This document shows, one piece after another, positions 39,055 to 49,623 of a DNA stretch of 64,000 bases. A program made the translations under genes and the position numbers. The stretch's first letter is position 1. Each line of letters begins with the position of its first letter. The stretch spans positions 1,342,501 to 1,406,500 of the forward strand of contig NC_060204.1 in assembly GCF_020623625.1 (NCBI RefSeq). The letters run 5' to 3'. Below the pieces are notes generated by a model that did no database searches, was not told where the DNA came from, and saw only the letters and a list, made by a program, of their open reading frames with translations. The stretch is from Saccharomycodes ludwigii. Lineage: Eukaryota > Ascomycota > Saccharomycetes > Saccharomycodales > Saccharomycodaceae.

Positions 39055-40301
39055 GGATTTCCAAAGCAAACAATTTTTTTAAATTAAGGGGGTTTATATT
39101 TTACACTTTACTCGTTGTATTCCCTTTTATAATGCTCTTTTTTATGGTAATTATCATTGTCGAATCGAATTTAATTTTTACTGTTGGTCTTCCGTTATTT
39201 TTACTTGCATTGCTATATGGATCACTATTTGGCTCATTAATTGGCTTATTAATTATAGCCTTACCAAGATTTATTAGCTATATAGGTATCTATATTATGT
39301 TTCTTTCCCCTAAGGTAAATATTAGAAACTCGAGGAAACTGGAAGAAGAAAATTATAGTTTGTATCAAAATTTAATGAAACTATGCAATAATAGTGAATA
39401 TGAGATTAAGAACAAAGTTTCTGATATTTATATAATAAAACCTTCCACAGATGAACAAAATATAATCACCTTGTGTGGATTGCCTTTTGGAAAAAAGAAA
39501 CTTTACTTGTCTGGAAACATGTTTGAAAGTTGTGATACAAATAAAACAAAAAAAGACGACCAAATTTACACCCTCATATTATTACAATTAATGAAAAGAA
39601 AAAAAATATATACCAAATATAGTTTTTTTACCTTTGTTCTTTTACTTATTCTGTCTTCCATTGCATTAGCAACGTTTTTTAAAATTTCAGTCCTAGTGAA
39701 TAAAAATTATGAATCAGTGCTTTCCAGCTTTGGTTTTGCTTTTAGTGAAGGTGATAGTAATTATCCTATTGTTATCGGAACAAGATGCTATTCTCGCATA
39801 GGAATAATTTGGTATCCGGCAGCTGCTACTTACTTATTATCCAGACTGTTTTTTTTGTTACTTCGTTGGATTAATAAAAAAAAATTTAATCGCTATATCA
39901 TGGGTATAATTGATCAAGGATATGGAAAAGAATTATACTATGCAATGCTGAACTTGCAGTTTAATCCTTACAACCGTTCATCATCGCCTAGTACAAGCAA
40001 TTTATTATTGTATCCCGATCACTTGTATATCCATTACTTTAATGTAAATTCAATCGAATTATATTTATTTTTGAATGGCTTATTGCAGCTAACAAAAGAA
40101 GATAATAAGGAACAGAATATATTAGAACCAGAATGTGATGAAAAATATCAGGCAGGGCTAAGGGAGAATGCTGATGATAATAAAAATCATCAATTTTTAG
40201 ATACTTTGTTTTGGGTAGTTTTTATTCCCTCTACCTTTTTTATTGGTTATTTTGTATCTAGATTAATTTTGGGACCTCACATTAAGGCTCTACTTGAATG
40301 A
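38463..40301 (+). CDS. Ste24-like multi-pass membrane protein lacking the M48 zinc-protease motifs (candidate pseudoprotease)
   Basis: A 612-residue protein with about 7-8 hydrophobic segments. Parts resemble CaaX protease Ste24: RQYKKLS...LPPGLSKYI near residue 37 (Ste24 RQYQKLS...LPPVL); a region with DIYIIKPSTDEQN...GLPFGKKKLYLSGNMFES near 322-360 (Ste24 [35 protein letters not shown]); and a C-terminal block with YGKELYYAMLNLQFNP near 480. Where Ste24 has HEIGH, this protein has LILLQLMKRK, and the downstream EYQAD glutamate motif is replaced as well. No HExxH occurs anywhere. An Asn run (AAT repeats) interrupts a loop at about 185. The frame is intact over 1.8 kb with conserved architecture, so it is probably expressed, but not as a zinc protease. 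The alignment was made by eye from memory of Ste24. Confidence 0.65.
39019..39051 (+). repeat. (AAT)n repeat coding an Asn run in the Ste24-like gene
   Basis: Eleven AAT codons in a predicted loop between membrane segments. It is a pure microsatellite and so likely variable in length. Confidence 0.85.
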
Positions 40302-41794
40302 TTTTCAAAAAAAAAAAAAAAAAAGAAAAAAGAAAAGGTATGTATATGTTATTAAATGGAAAGTGAGTTTGATTTTCTGACGTGGTACTACTCATAGAGT
40401 TTTGGAAAACCTATTATTTCTGTATGTGCGAAAGTGTTGCCTGCTGGTCATCTGATATTTTTCCAGATAAATAAAATACTTTTTTTTTTTTTTAACACCT
40501 GTTTCATTTTTCAAATCTGCAGTTATTGTTATTATTTATTTTGTGAAAGGAAAAATTACCTACCCAATATTTTGTGTATAAATATGGACGAATAATAATA
40601 TATCTGATTCTATTATATTGTTGCTGATCATTTGCTTTTATTAAAGATATAGACATTATTTGGTTACATTAAAATAAAATGTTATTACATCTTTTAATTT
40701 GTCCGTAATTTATTTGTTTTTTTTTTTTTTTAATTCTCGTTTGTAAGATTATTATTATTATTTTACAAAAAAATGCACTATCACCCCACTATGAAACACA
40801 TTTAATTATAAGTGAACCCAAGGACGTTTGAAAATGAAGCTGTAATCCTTTAGAATGCATTTAACTTTTAGATGGAATCTTGATATGGTTATAGATGTTA
40901 CTTATTTAGAAATTTAGACATAGACAAAATATAAAACGTAGTTAAAGGTTTTTATGGTGAAATACATGTGCCCCATTATCAATAATTTTATCTACTCATG
41001 TTTTTTAATACAATATAGTCTTTGTTCGTCTTGACAAAAAATTCTAACATTATGATCATTTCACCTTGTGTATATATATTAAATGAGTATATCTCTGCTT
41101 GGTCTAAACGTAGTTAATTGGCATGCAATTTAGTTTTTTTTTTTTTTTTTTACTACATAATATAATATATGCTTCGATATGTTCTCTTTTTCTCGCTGTG
41201 ATTAATTTCTCGAAAATTTCTATACACATTGCATTTCTCTATTAGACATATAGATTGTTTTACCTTCTAAGCTTTCCATTTTACTAGGTAAAAGGGGTAA
41301 TGATTAAATTATAAGTTAAATTTAAAAATAATAAAAAAAAAAAAATTAATCATTTTTTCTTTACTTGGAATTGTTATTGTTTTTTTTTTTTCTTCTGTTT
41401 ACAATGCGCCTATACACGTTTCTGGATCTTTTCTTCCATGTAACAAATAAGCGATTGTAGCAGTTTTGTTTTGCTTTGTTCCTTTTTTCTCCGTGTAAGA
41501 AAGAGACAATAAGTACAAAATGTCACATTTTCCGTGTATAAAAGATATTAAGAATAAACTTTACTTTATTTTCTGTTTACACTTCTTCTTTTTTTTTTTT
41601 AACTTTGATTAATCGATGAGAAGGTAAGTTTTAATTTCTAATGATAGAAATAAATAAATATATATATATGCATGAAGGGATACGTTTTTTTTTTTTTTAT
41701 TAATGGGTTACTTTGATTAAAAATGTTTATTAAAAACACTTTGCTAAAAGGATAAAGACTCAAAAACAATAAAGATACCAAACATTATACAATA
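40302..41794. promoter_or_regulatory. Long upstream region of the ABC transporter with paired TCCGTGTA sites
   Basis: 1,493 bp without a gene. Two exact copies of TCCGTGTA occur at 41490-41497 and 41531-41538, one base off the pleiotropic drug response element TCCGYGGA. The second overlaps the TATA box TATAAAAG (41537-41544), about 250 bp before the ATG. The rest is AT-rich with poly(T) tracts. Confidence 0.45.
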
Positions 41795-44700
41795 ATGTCT
41801 TATACCGATAATCCCTATGAAAATGATGGGGAAAATAATGATAATTGTGAGAAGAACGGCCTGTCATCAGTAATTATTAATGGAAAACAAGAGATTGATA
41901 GTTCTAGTTCATATTCACCCATTGACCAATCTAACAAATTCAAAGGTTTAGATAATCAGGCCGAAAATAATATTAGAAATTTAGCTCGTACATTCACCAA
42001 TAATTCCATTTCCCAATCTAATGTCCAAAAATCTTTTCATGATAATACTGACAGCAATAATAATAATAGCCTCTACTCAGATAACAATGATGCCAAAACT
42101 AATATATGCGCTTTTTCTGATAGTTCTGACAAAAATTACGATCCTAGACTAGATCCTAATAGCGATAAATTTTCTTCTGTTTGTTGGGTTCAAAACTTGA
42201 GCAGGATTATGAACAATGATCCTGATTACTATAAACCTTATGTTTTGGGCTGCTGCTATAAAAACTTAAGAGCTAGCGGTGATTCCAATGATGTTTCTTA
42301 TCAATCAACCATTGGCAATATGCCAATCAAGATCCTTCAATTTATCTATCGCCATTTAAGGAGAAAGAGAGAGGGTGACACCTTTGATATTTTAAAATCT
42401 ATGGATGGTCTAATAAAACCAGGTGAATTATTGGTTGTTTTGGGTAGACCTGGTTCTGGTTGTACTACCTTGTTGAAATCTATTTCTGCTAATACCCACG
42501 GTTTTAGTATTGATCCAGAGAGTATTATTTCATATGAAGGTCTAACTCCAAAAGAAATTAAAAAACATTATAGAGGAGATGTTGTTTATAACGCTGAGGC
42601 TGATATCCATTTCCCTCATTTGACTGTTTATCAGACTTTGAATACTGTTGCTCGGTTAGTCACCCCAAGAAATCGTATTAAAGGAGTTAGCAGAGAAGAA
42701 TTTGCCAAACACATCACGGAAGTCACCATGGCCACCTATGGTTTGAGTCATACACGAGATACCAAAGTGGGTGACGATTTTATTCGTGGTGTTTCTGGTG
42801 GTGAGCGCAAGAGAGTTTCTATCTCTGAAGTTTCTATTTGTGGTTCCAAATTCCAATGTTGGGATAACGCTACTAGAGGGTTGGATTCTGCTACTTCATT
42901 GGAATTTGTAAAAGCCTTAAAAACAAGTGCAGATATCACCAATTCCAGTGCCTGTGTTGCCATTTACCAATGTTCGCAAGATGCCTATAACTTGTTTAAC
43001 AAAGTTTCTGTTTTGAGTGAGGGGTATCAGATTTTTTTCGGGTATGGTAATAGGGCCAAAAAATACTTTGAGGAAATGGGATATGTCTCGCCAGCAAGAC
43101 AAACAACGGCTGATTTTTTAACGGCCGTCACCAATCCAGCTGAACGTATTATTAATCCTGATTATATTAAGCGTGGAATTAAGGTGCCAACTACTGCCGA
43201 AGAAATGGAACACTATTGGAAGAATTCACAAGACTATAAACAATTGCTAGTAGACATTGATGAATATTTGAAAAAAAATGACGATGTTGCCAAAAAAGAA
43301 ATTCATGAGGCTCACGTTGCCAGACAATCAAAGAGATCTAGACCAAGTTCGCCGTATATATTGAATTATAATATGCAAGTAAGATATTTATTGATTAGAA
43401 ATTTCCAAAGAATAAGAAATAATATGGGGTTGACGCTATTTACTGTGATTGGTAATTCTGCAATGGCTCTACTTTTATCTTCAATGTTTTATAAAGTCAT
43501 GCTGCACACTACAGCAGCAACATTTTATTCCCGTGGTGCCAGTATGTTTATAGCCGTTTTGTTCAACGCCTTCTCGTCCTTATTAGAAATTATGTCTTTG
43601 TTTGAAGCTAGACCAATTGTGGAAAAACACAAGAGATATGCCTTATACCACCCATCTGCTGAAGCACTTTCGTCTGTCATTTCCGAGTTACCATCCAAGG
43701 CTATAGTTTGTTTGTGTTTTAATATTGTGTTTTACTTCATGGTAAATTACAGAAGAAAGCCCGGATTTTTCTTTTTCTTTTTACTCATGAATGCTTTGTG
43801 TACATTGGGTATGTCGCATATTTTCAGATGTATCGGTTCTGCCTCCAACAGTTTCCCGGAAGCAATGGTCCCAGCTTGTATCTTTTTGTTAGCCATGGCT
43901 ATGTTTGCTGGGTTTGTTATTCCAAAAACTAAAATGTTGCTTTGGTCCAAGTGGATTTATTGGATCAATCCTATCCAATACATTTTTGAATCCTTGATGA
44001 TCAACGAGTTTCACGGTAGGGAATTTTTATGTGAAGAATTCATCCCAAGAGGCCCCGGTTATTCTGATGTATCTTTAACTAATCAGGTATGCTCCAGTGT
44101 TGGTGCTGTAGCTGGGGAGTCCTATGTTAGCGGTGATAGGTTTTTAGAATTGGCTTATGGCTATCTGCACAAACACAAATGGCGGGGGTTTGGTGTGGCT
44201 TGTGCCTATGCAGTTTTCTTTTTGGGTGTTTATTTGGTTTTCAGTGAATATAACGAAAGCGCAAAACAAAAGGGTGAAGTTTTGGTTTTCCCAGCTAGTG
44301 TCGTTAGAAGAATGAAAAAGTTGCATCCTAAAAAGAAGCTTGATATCGAAAGCGGTGGTGATAACGAAAAAATGGCATCAGCTCCAAATAAAGAACTTGT
44401 TTTGAATGATTCCTCTAATTCCACTTCCAGCAGCAATAATGAGGAGTTCAACTTGTTTACATCGAATGCTATTTTCCACTGGAGGGATGTAAAATATGAA
44501 GTTAAGATTAAAAATGAAACTAAAAGGATTCTAGATGGGGTTGATGGATGGGTTAAACCAGGTACTTTAACTGCGTTGATGGGTGCTTCAGGTGCTGGTA
44601 AGACCACATTGTTGGATTGTTTAGCTTCACGTGTCACTATGGGTGTTATCACTGGGAATATTTTTGTTGATGGTCATGTGCGTGATAATTCATTTCCCAG

Positions 44701-46438
44701 ATCTATTGGCTATTGTCAGCAACAGGATTTGCATTTGAGTACAGCAACAGTTAGGGAATCTTTAAGGTTTTCAGCTTATCTAAGACAACCAAGTTCTGTT
44801 TCCAAGCAAGAAAAAGATGAGTATGTGGAGGAAGTGATTAGAATTTTGGAAATGGAACAATACGCTGATGCGGTTGTTGGTGTTTCTGGTGAAGGTTTGA
44901 ATGTGGAACAAAGAAAGAGATTGACTGTTGGTGTTGAATTAGCAGCCAAACCCAAATTATTGTTGTTTTTAGATGAACCTACTTCCGGGTTAGATTCGCA
45001 GACAGCTTGGTCTATCTGTCAATTGATGAGAAAGTTGGCTGATAATGGCCAAGCTATTTTATGTACCATTCACCAGCCTTCTGCTTTGTTGATGCAAGAG
45101 TTTGACAGATTATTGTTTATGCAACGTGGAGGTAAAACCGTCTATTTTGGAGATTTGGGCAAAGGTTGTAAAACAATGATCAACTATTTCGAAGAAAATG
45201 GTGCTCATAAGTGCCCAGAGGATGCTAATCCTGCCGAATGGATGTTGGAGATTATTGGCGCTGCTCCTGGCACACATGCAAACCAAGATTATCATGAAGT
45301 TTGGCTAAAAAGTGAGGAACATGCTAAAGTTATTGAAGAATTAACCCATATGGAACAAACTCTTCCAAAAAAGGCTTCCAATAATAGTACCGAAGAGGAC
45401 CAAAAGTCATTAAGCTCTGAATTCGCCACCAGTATTTTTTATCAATGCCGTTTGGTTACTGTGCGTTTATTTCAACAGTATTGGAGAACACCATCTTATT
45501 TATATTCCAAGTTTTTTTTAACTATCTATGCTGAATTATTTATTGGGTTCACTTTTTTCAAAGCAGACCATAGTTTACAAGGTTTGCAAAATCAAATGTT
45601 GTCGGTTTTCATGTTTACTGTGTTATTTACACCTGTGCTACAACAATATTTGCCTAATTTTACCAAACAAAGAGATTTATACGAGGTCAGAGAAAGGCCT
45701 TCAAGAACTTTTTCTTGGAAGGTTTTTATTGTGTCGCAAATTATCGTTGAAGTTCCATGGAATGTGTTAACAGGTACAGTTGCTTATTTCATCTATTACT
45801 ATCCAGTAGCCTTTTACAGAAATGCGCCAACATCTGAGCAATTGCATGAAAGAGGTGCATTATTTTGGTTATTATCGACAGCTTTTTTCACATATATTGG
45901 CTCTTATGCTTTGATGGTGGCTACCCCATTTGAAATAGCTGGGAATGGTGGTAATTTAGCCACTTTAACATTCACCCTATTGCTAGCATTTTGCGGTGTT
46001 TTAGTTACTCCCAAAGCAATGCCTCGTTTTTGGATTTTTATGTATAGGGTCTCACCATTAACTTATTTTATTGATGGTGCTTTATCTACTGCTGTGGCTA
46101 ACACTTATGTTAAATGTTCGCCATATGAATATGTGCAGCTAATTCCACCAGCTGGTAAAACATGCCAAGAATATTTGGGTACATATTTAACTAATGCTGG
46201 TACTGGCTACCTACTTGATCCCAATGCTACTGGCACATGCTCATTGTGCACGGTTTCTGATACCAATGCGTTTTTAAGTAGTGTCTCGTCTCATTATTCC
46301 AAAAGGTGGAGAAATTGGGGTATTTTTATTTGTTATATCGCGATTAATTATATCTTTGCTATTTTCTTTTATTGGGTGTTTAGGGTCCCAAAGAATAATA
46401 AAATAACAAACTATCTAAAAAACCTAATTAGACGTTAA
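41795..46438 (+). CDS. PDR5: PDR-type full-size ABC transporter (Pdr5/Cdr family, ABCG)
   Basis: A 1,547-residue protein in the reverse order typical of fungal PDR pumps: NBD1-TMD1-NBD2-TMD2. NBD1 has the family's atypical Walker A GRPGSGCTTLLK (Cys for Lys, about residue 217), signature VSGGERKRVS and degenerate Walker B. NBD2 has the canonical GASGAGKTTLLD (about residue 929), Walker B LLLFLDEPTSGLD and the degenerate signature LNVEQRKRL. This asymmetry leaves one competent ATP site. The N-terminal region up to DPDYYKPYVLGCCYKNLRASG is close to Pdr5. Pdr5-like pumps export azoles, cycloheximide and other hydrophobic compounds at the plasma membrane. Assignment to Pdr5 rather than Pdr10/Pdr15 is not meaningful before the duplication. 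The N-terminus is Asn/Ser-rich. Confidence 0.93.
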   Translation: MSYTDNPYENDGENNDNCEKNGLSSVIINGKQEIDSSSSYSPIDQSNKFKGLDNQAENNIRNLARTFTNNSISQSNVQKSFHDNTDSNNNNSLYSDNNDAKTNICAFSDSSDKNYDPRLDPNSDKFSSVCWVQNLSRIMNNDPDYYKPYVLGCCYKNLRASGDSNDVSYQSTIGNMPIKILQFIYRHLRRKREGDTFDILKSMDGLIKPGELLVVLGRPGSGCTTLLKSISANTHGFSIDPESIISYEGLTPKEIKKHYRGDVVYNAEADIHFPHLTVYQTLNTVARLVTPRNRIKGVSREEFAKHITEVTMATYGLSHTRDTKVGDDFIRGVSGGERKRVSISEVSICGSKFQCWDNATRGLDSATSLEFVKALKTSADITNSSACVAIYQCSQDAYNLFNKVSVLSEGYQIFFGYGNRAKKYFEEMGYVSPARQTTADFLTAVTNPAERIINPDYIKRGIKVPTTAEEMEHYWKNSQDYKQLLVDIDEYLKKNDDVAKKEIHEAHVARQSKRSRPSSPYILNYNMQVRYLLIRNFQRIRNNMGLTLFTVIGNSAMALLLSSMFYKVMLHTTAATFYSRGASMFIAVLFNAFSSLLEIMSLFEARPIVEKHKRYALYHPSAEALSSVISELPSKAIVCLCFNIVFYFMVNYRRKPGFFFFFLLMNALCTLGMSHIFRCIGSASNSFPEAMVPACIFLLAMAMFAGFVIPKTKMLLWSKWIYWINPIQYIFESLMINEFHGREFLCEEFIPRGPGYSDVSLTNQVCSSVGAVAGESYVSGDRFLELAYGYLHKHKWRGFGVACAYAVFFLGVYLVFSEYNESAKQKGEVLVFPASVVRRMKKLHPKKKLDIESGGDNEKMASAPNKELVLNDSSNSTSSSNNEEFNLFTSNAIFHWRDVKYEVKIKNETKRILDGVDGWVKPGTLTALMGASGAGKTTLLDCLASRVTMGVITGNIFVDGHVRDNSFPRSIGYCQQQDLHLSTATVRESLRFSAYLRQPSSVSKQEKDEYVEEVIRILEMEQYADAVVGVSGEGLNVEQRKRLTVGVELAAKPKLLLFLDEPTSGLDSQTAWSICQLMRKLADNGQAILCTIHQPSALLMQEFDRLLFMQRGGKTVYFGDLGKGCKTMINYFEENGAHKCPEDANPAEWMLEIIGAAPGTHANQDYHEVWLKSEEHAKVIEELTHMEQTLPKKASNNSTEEDQKSLSSEFATSIFYQCRLVTVRLFQQYWRTPSYLYSKFFLTIYAELFIGFTFFKADHSLQGLQNQMLSVFMFTVLFTPVLQQYLPNFTKQRDLYEVRERPSRTFSWKVFIVSQIIVEVPWNVLTGTVAYFIYYYPVAFYRNAPTSEQLHERGALFWLLSTAFFTYIGSYALMVATPFEIAGNGGNLATLTFTLLLAFCGVLVTPKAMPRFWIFMYRVSPLTYFIDGALSTAVANTYVKCSPYEYVQLIPPAGKTCQEYLGTYLTNAGTGYLLDPNATGTCSLCTVSDTNAFLSSVSSHYSKRWRNWGIFICYIAINYIFAIFFYWVFRVPKNNKITNYLKNLIRR

Positions 46439-49400
46439 ATTTTTTTATTTTATATATATATATATATATGTATATCTTATCTTTTTTTCTTTTTTTTTTT
46501 TCTTCTTCTTGGATTGTCGTTTATTAAATGAGCGCTCGTAACATGAAGCCTTCGTTTACATGCGATATTAAATTAACAAAAAAAAAAAAAAAAGATCTTT
46601 TACCAACCGCTCAATTCTTTTGTAGAATTTAGAATGTCTGGTGATAAAAAATAAAAAGGGGATGAAGGATAAAATATGTTTAAAGGCATTTATAATGGTT
46701 TTTGAGTTTAAAAATATAGGTAAAAAATTACAAACATAAACAATTCCCTGTAGGATTAAAAACAATGCCGCTCCAAACAATGCTTGGGGAAACACATTAT
46801 TTCTACGAAGTTTGTTGTAGTATACAGCCAGTTTACAAGATAAAATGTTATTAGCCGTCCAATTTAATTGTTAGCCAAAGAAACAGCTGTGGATCAATTT
46901 ATTCGTTTAGAAATTACTCGTAATATAAAAATTGACTTGGTGAGAAGAACTTGTAGCAATGTTTCTTGTACACATAGTTGCAACCTACTAGTTATTATGT
47001 GTTTCCAACAGATAAATGGAATCCAGTATTTCCGACTGATTAATCTTTTATACACCTATCTCATCAAAAAACTTAAGCCTTTTCTATTTTGCTTATGGAA
47101 AAATAAAAAGATTTAAAGAGGGACAAGCAGGTAATAGAGTATATTATCACACTACACATTTGCTCTAAAATATGAAAATAATGACTATGTAATGTAATAT
47201 TATTGCTAATATAATGCAAATTATTTGATATCAAGTTAGCTAGTTGTGATAATACTTAAAGCATTTTACAGGGTTATAAGTTTTATTACTGGTTTTATAT
47301 TTTTGTTTACATTTTCAATCTTATTTAATTCAGATTGAAAAGAAGAAAAGCGTAGGGAGGGAATAATTCGGCGAAATGTTCTTGCTCAGAATTTAATCAA
47401 TAAAAGTGCTTAATCTTTTTTATAATCACAGTTCGTTTAAAACTAGTTTTTTTTTTTTCTATTCCTTTTTTTTTTTTTTTTTTTTTTTTTTGAAAAATAC
47501 TTTTTATACGAACGTATCACGTGCAATGTTATGTATGTAGTTGATACAAGCAAGTAAATATTTTTGGTGAAGTTTTCTCTGCCCTTTTTTATCTATACGT
47601 ACAAAGTGATATGCATTTTGACAGTATATTCGTAGAAAATGATGTTATACGAAACAAAAAAAAAAAAAAGTCTTTTGATTTTTCTCTGAACACATTTGAA
47701 ATGTACCCTGTTTAACTTTTGAAAAGTATTTTTGTATTTCAGATTGCTTACCATTACTTTTCATAAATACTATTTTCTTTTAGCTAAAATAAACAAAAAG
47801 ATTTACTATTAACAACTTTACAATTTAACGTTAAAATATTTCATTTTTTTCTACTTTACTTTGTATAAGTACTTCGGTTCTAACAAAGCTATTCAAAAAA
47901 ATGAGAGAAAAGAAAATACAAAAAGACCCTTCTATCCACTCTTTAATAACAACGATTCATTTGCTATTTTTTTAAAAATAATCACGTCACCAGAGGTTTT
48001 TTAATTATTAGTCAATAGAAATAATAATTTTTTAAACTTGCATTTAGAAATTCATTATTTAACAATTTAGAGAAAATATTTTATCTTTCTTTTTTTTTTT
48101 TTTAATGAAAATCCATTCATCATTTTCGTGGAATTTGATTGGTAAGTTAGAAAATTAGATATAAAATAGGGTGAATATTATACATAGATTTCTAGGCAAT
48201 GAAAACTGTAAAAGTAAGACTCTACTTCCTTTCTTTCCAAGTACAAAAATTTATGGCAATATTTGGTTACTAGCTCTGTGGATATCAGCTTCTAGGTTTG
48301 TTGCAATTGTTTCTATAGATTATTTGGTATTATACAAGTTGTTATCACGTGCGTGAGCCAAACGGCAACAAACCTTCTTTTTTCTCTTCTTTGATGGTGA
48401 TATAATTACTGATCAATCACGTGCTTAAAAGTTTAAAGAAATTTTTAGAGAGAAAAAGGGAAAAATAAACGATTGTTAAAAAAACGTAGATTATGTTGCT
48501 ATAGATAATCCGACTTTTGATTTATTTTTTTTTTTTTTCAAGTATAATCGCTATTATTTAACATTTACGCGGATCCGGATAATTATTTAACAGTTGAAAA
48601 TGTGAATGATCAAATACAAGGTATTTTTCTTTTTTTTTTTTTTTTTGCAAAAAATAAAAAAAAAACAATAAGGATCTATTTTTAAAAAAAAGACATTTTA
48701 TATTTATTAATTTCTTTCTATTAATAAAAAATAAGAGAATTTTGAAACGCGTCCAAAAAAGGTAGAAAATTAAACGTTATTATGAAAATTATTAAATTCT
48801 ATTACACAACAGAGCTCAAAACATTCCTATTGTCAAAATAAAATTTTTATCTATATATATAATTCAACTACATTGTCACTAGCTGAAACATTTAACGAGA
48901 AATTTAACGAAGAAAAAGAAAAAGAAAAGAAAGAAGAAAGAAGAGAAGAGAAAAAAATTACATTGTCAACGTTTAAAAATAATATTTGCTCATATTGTAT
49001 GTTTTATAAATTTATTTTTATTTTACAGCAGTTACGATACTATTTTGATGTTAGAATTTTTTGAACAAGGGTTTAGTAAATAAAGTTTTAGTAAACAAAG
49101 TTTTAGTAAACAAGATTTTGGTAAACAAGATATTGGTAAACAAGATTTTGGGAAACATGGTTTATTAACAGAATATTTCTAACTTTAGTTACTTTTGTTA
49201 CTAGATATAAAAGTTTATATCTGTTGAATGAAATAAAATAAAAGATTTGTTGGAAAAAATGGGAATTAGTAATTTTTAACCATTGTTTTTTTTTTTTGTT
49301 TCAGAAATGAATATTTTTCTTTTGTTATTATATTAGCCAGTAACTTAACAAAAAAATTGACATCATTTATTGAAAAATTATAAATTTATTTTCAGGTGAT

Positions 49401-49623
49401 AAAAATATAACTCTATTCCATTCATTCGACAGTTCGATCAATTAACATAAAAAATTAAACACTAATATCACAACAAATATTTAATATATAAAATGGGACA
49501 TTTTATTTGCTATTTGTTATTTTTTGGATAATTACTTCCTCTTTTCACTTTAAGAGGAGAAAAAATTACTATTATCATAATATCATAGGAAAAGTAACAA
49601 AAACGTATAGAATAAACAAAGCA
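46439..49623. promoter_or_regulatory. Gene-free 3.2-kb region upstream of the flocculin
   Basis: No credible coding sequence. Three perfect ATCACGTG octamers (Cbf1/E-box type) lie at about 47516, 48344 and 48416. A TATA box TATAAAAG at 49206-49213 is about 415 bp upstream of the chosen ATG, and a second TATATAAA lies at about 49484. A 15-bp minisatellite is at 49071-49160. The length is typical of large regulated adhesin promoters such as FLO11, where long non-coding RNAs toggle expression. Whether that happens here is inference. Confidence 0.5.
49071..49160. repeat. 15-bp minisatellite, six copies
   Basis: Six 15-bp units of the form gttttagtaaacaaa / attttggtaaacaag, gradually diverging, about 465 bp before the flocculin ATG. 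The unit periodicity is clear by eye. It is not coding. Confidence 0.9.

Noticed and set aside
48416-48515. ATCACGTG followed about 85 bp later by TAATCCGACTTTT, resembling CDEI-CDEII-CDEIII of a centromere
   Set aside because: The middle segment is not AT-rich enough for CDEII, and the TGTT-to-CCG spacing and flanks do not fit CDEIII. It is also placed in an adhesin promoter in a subtelomere-like region.
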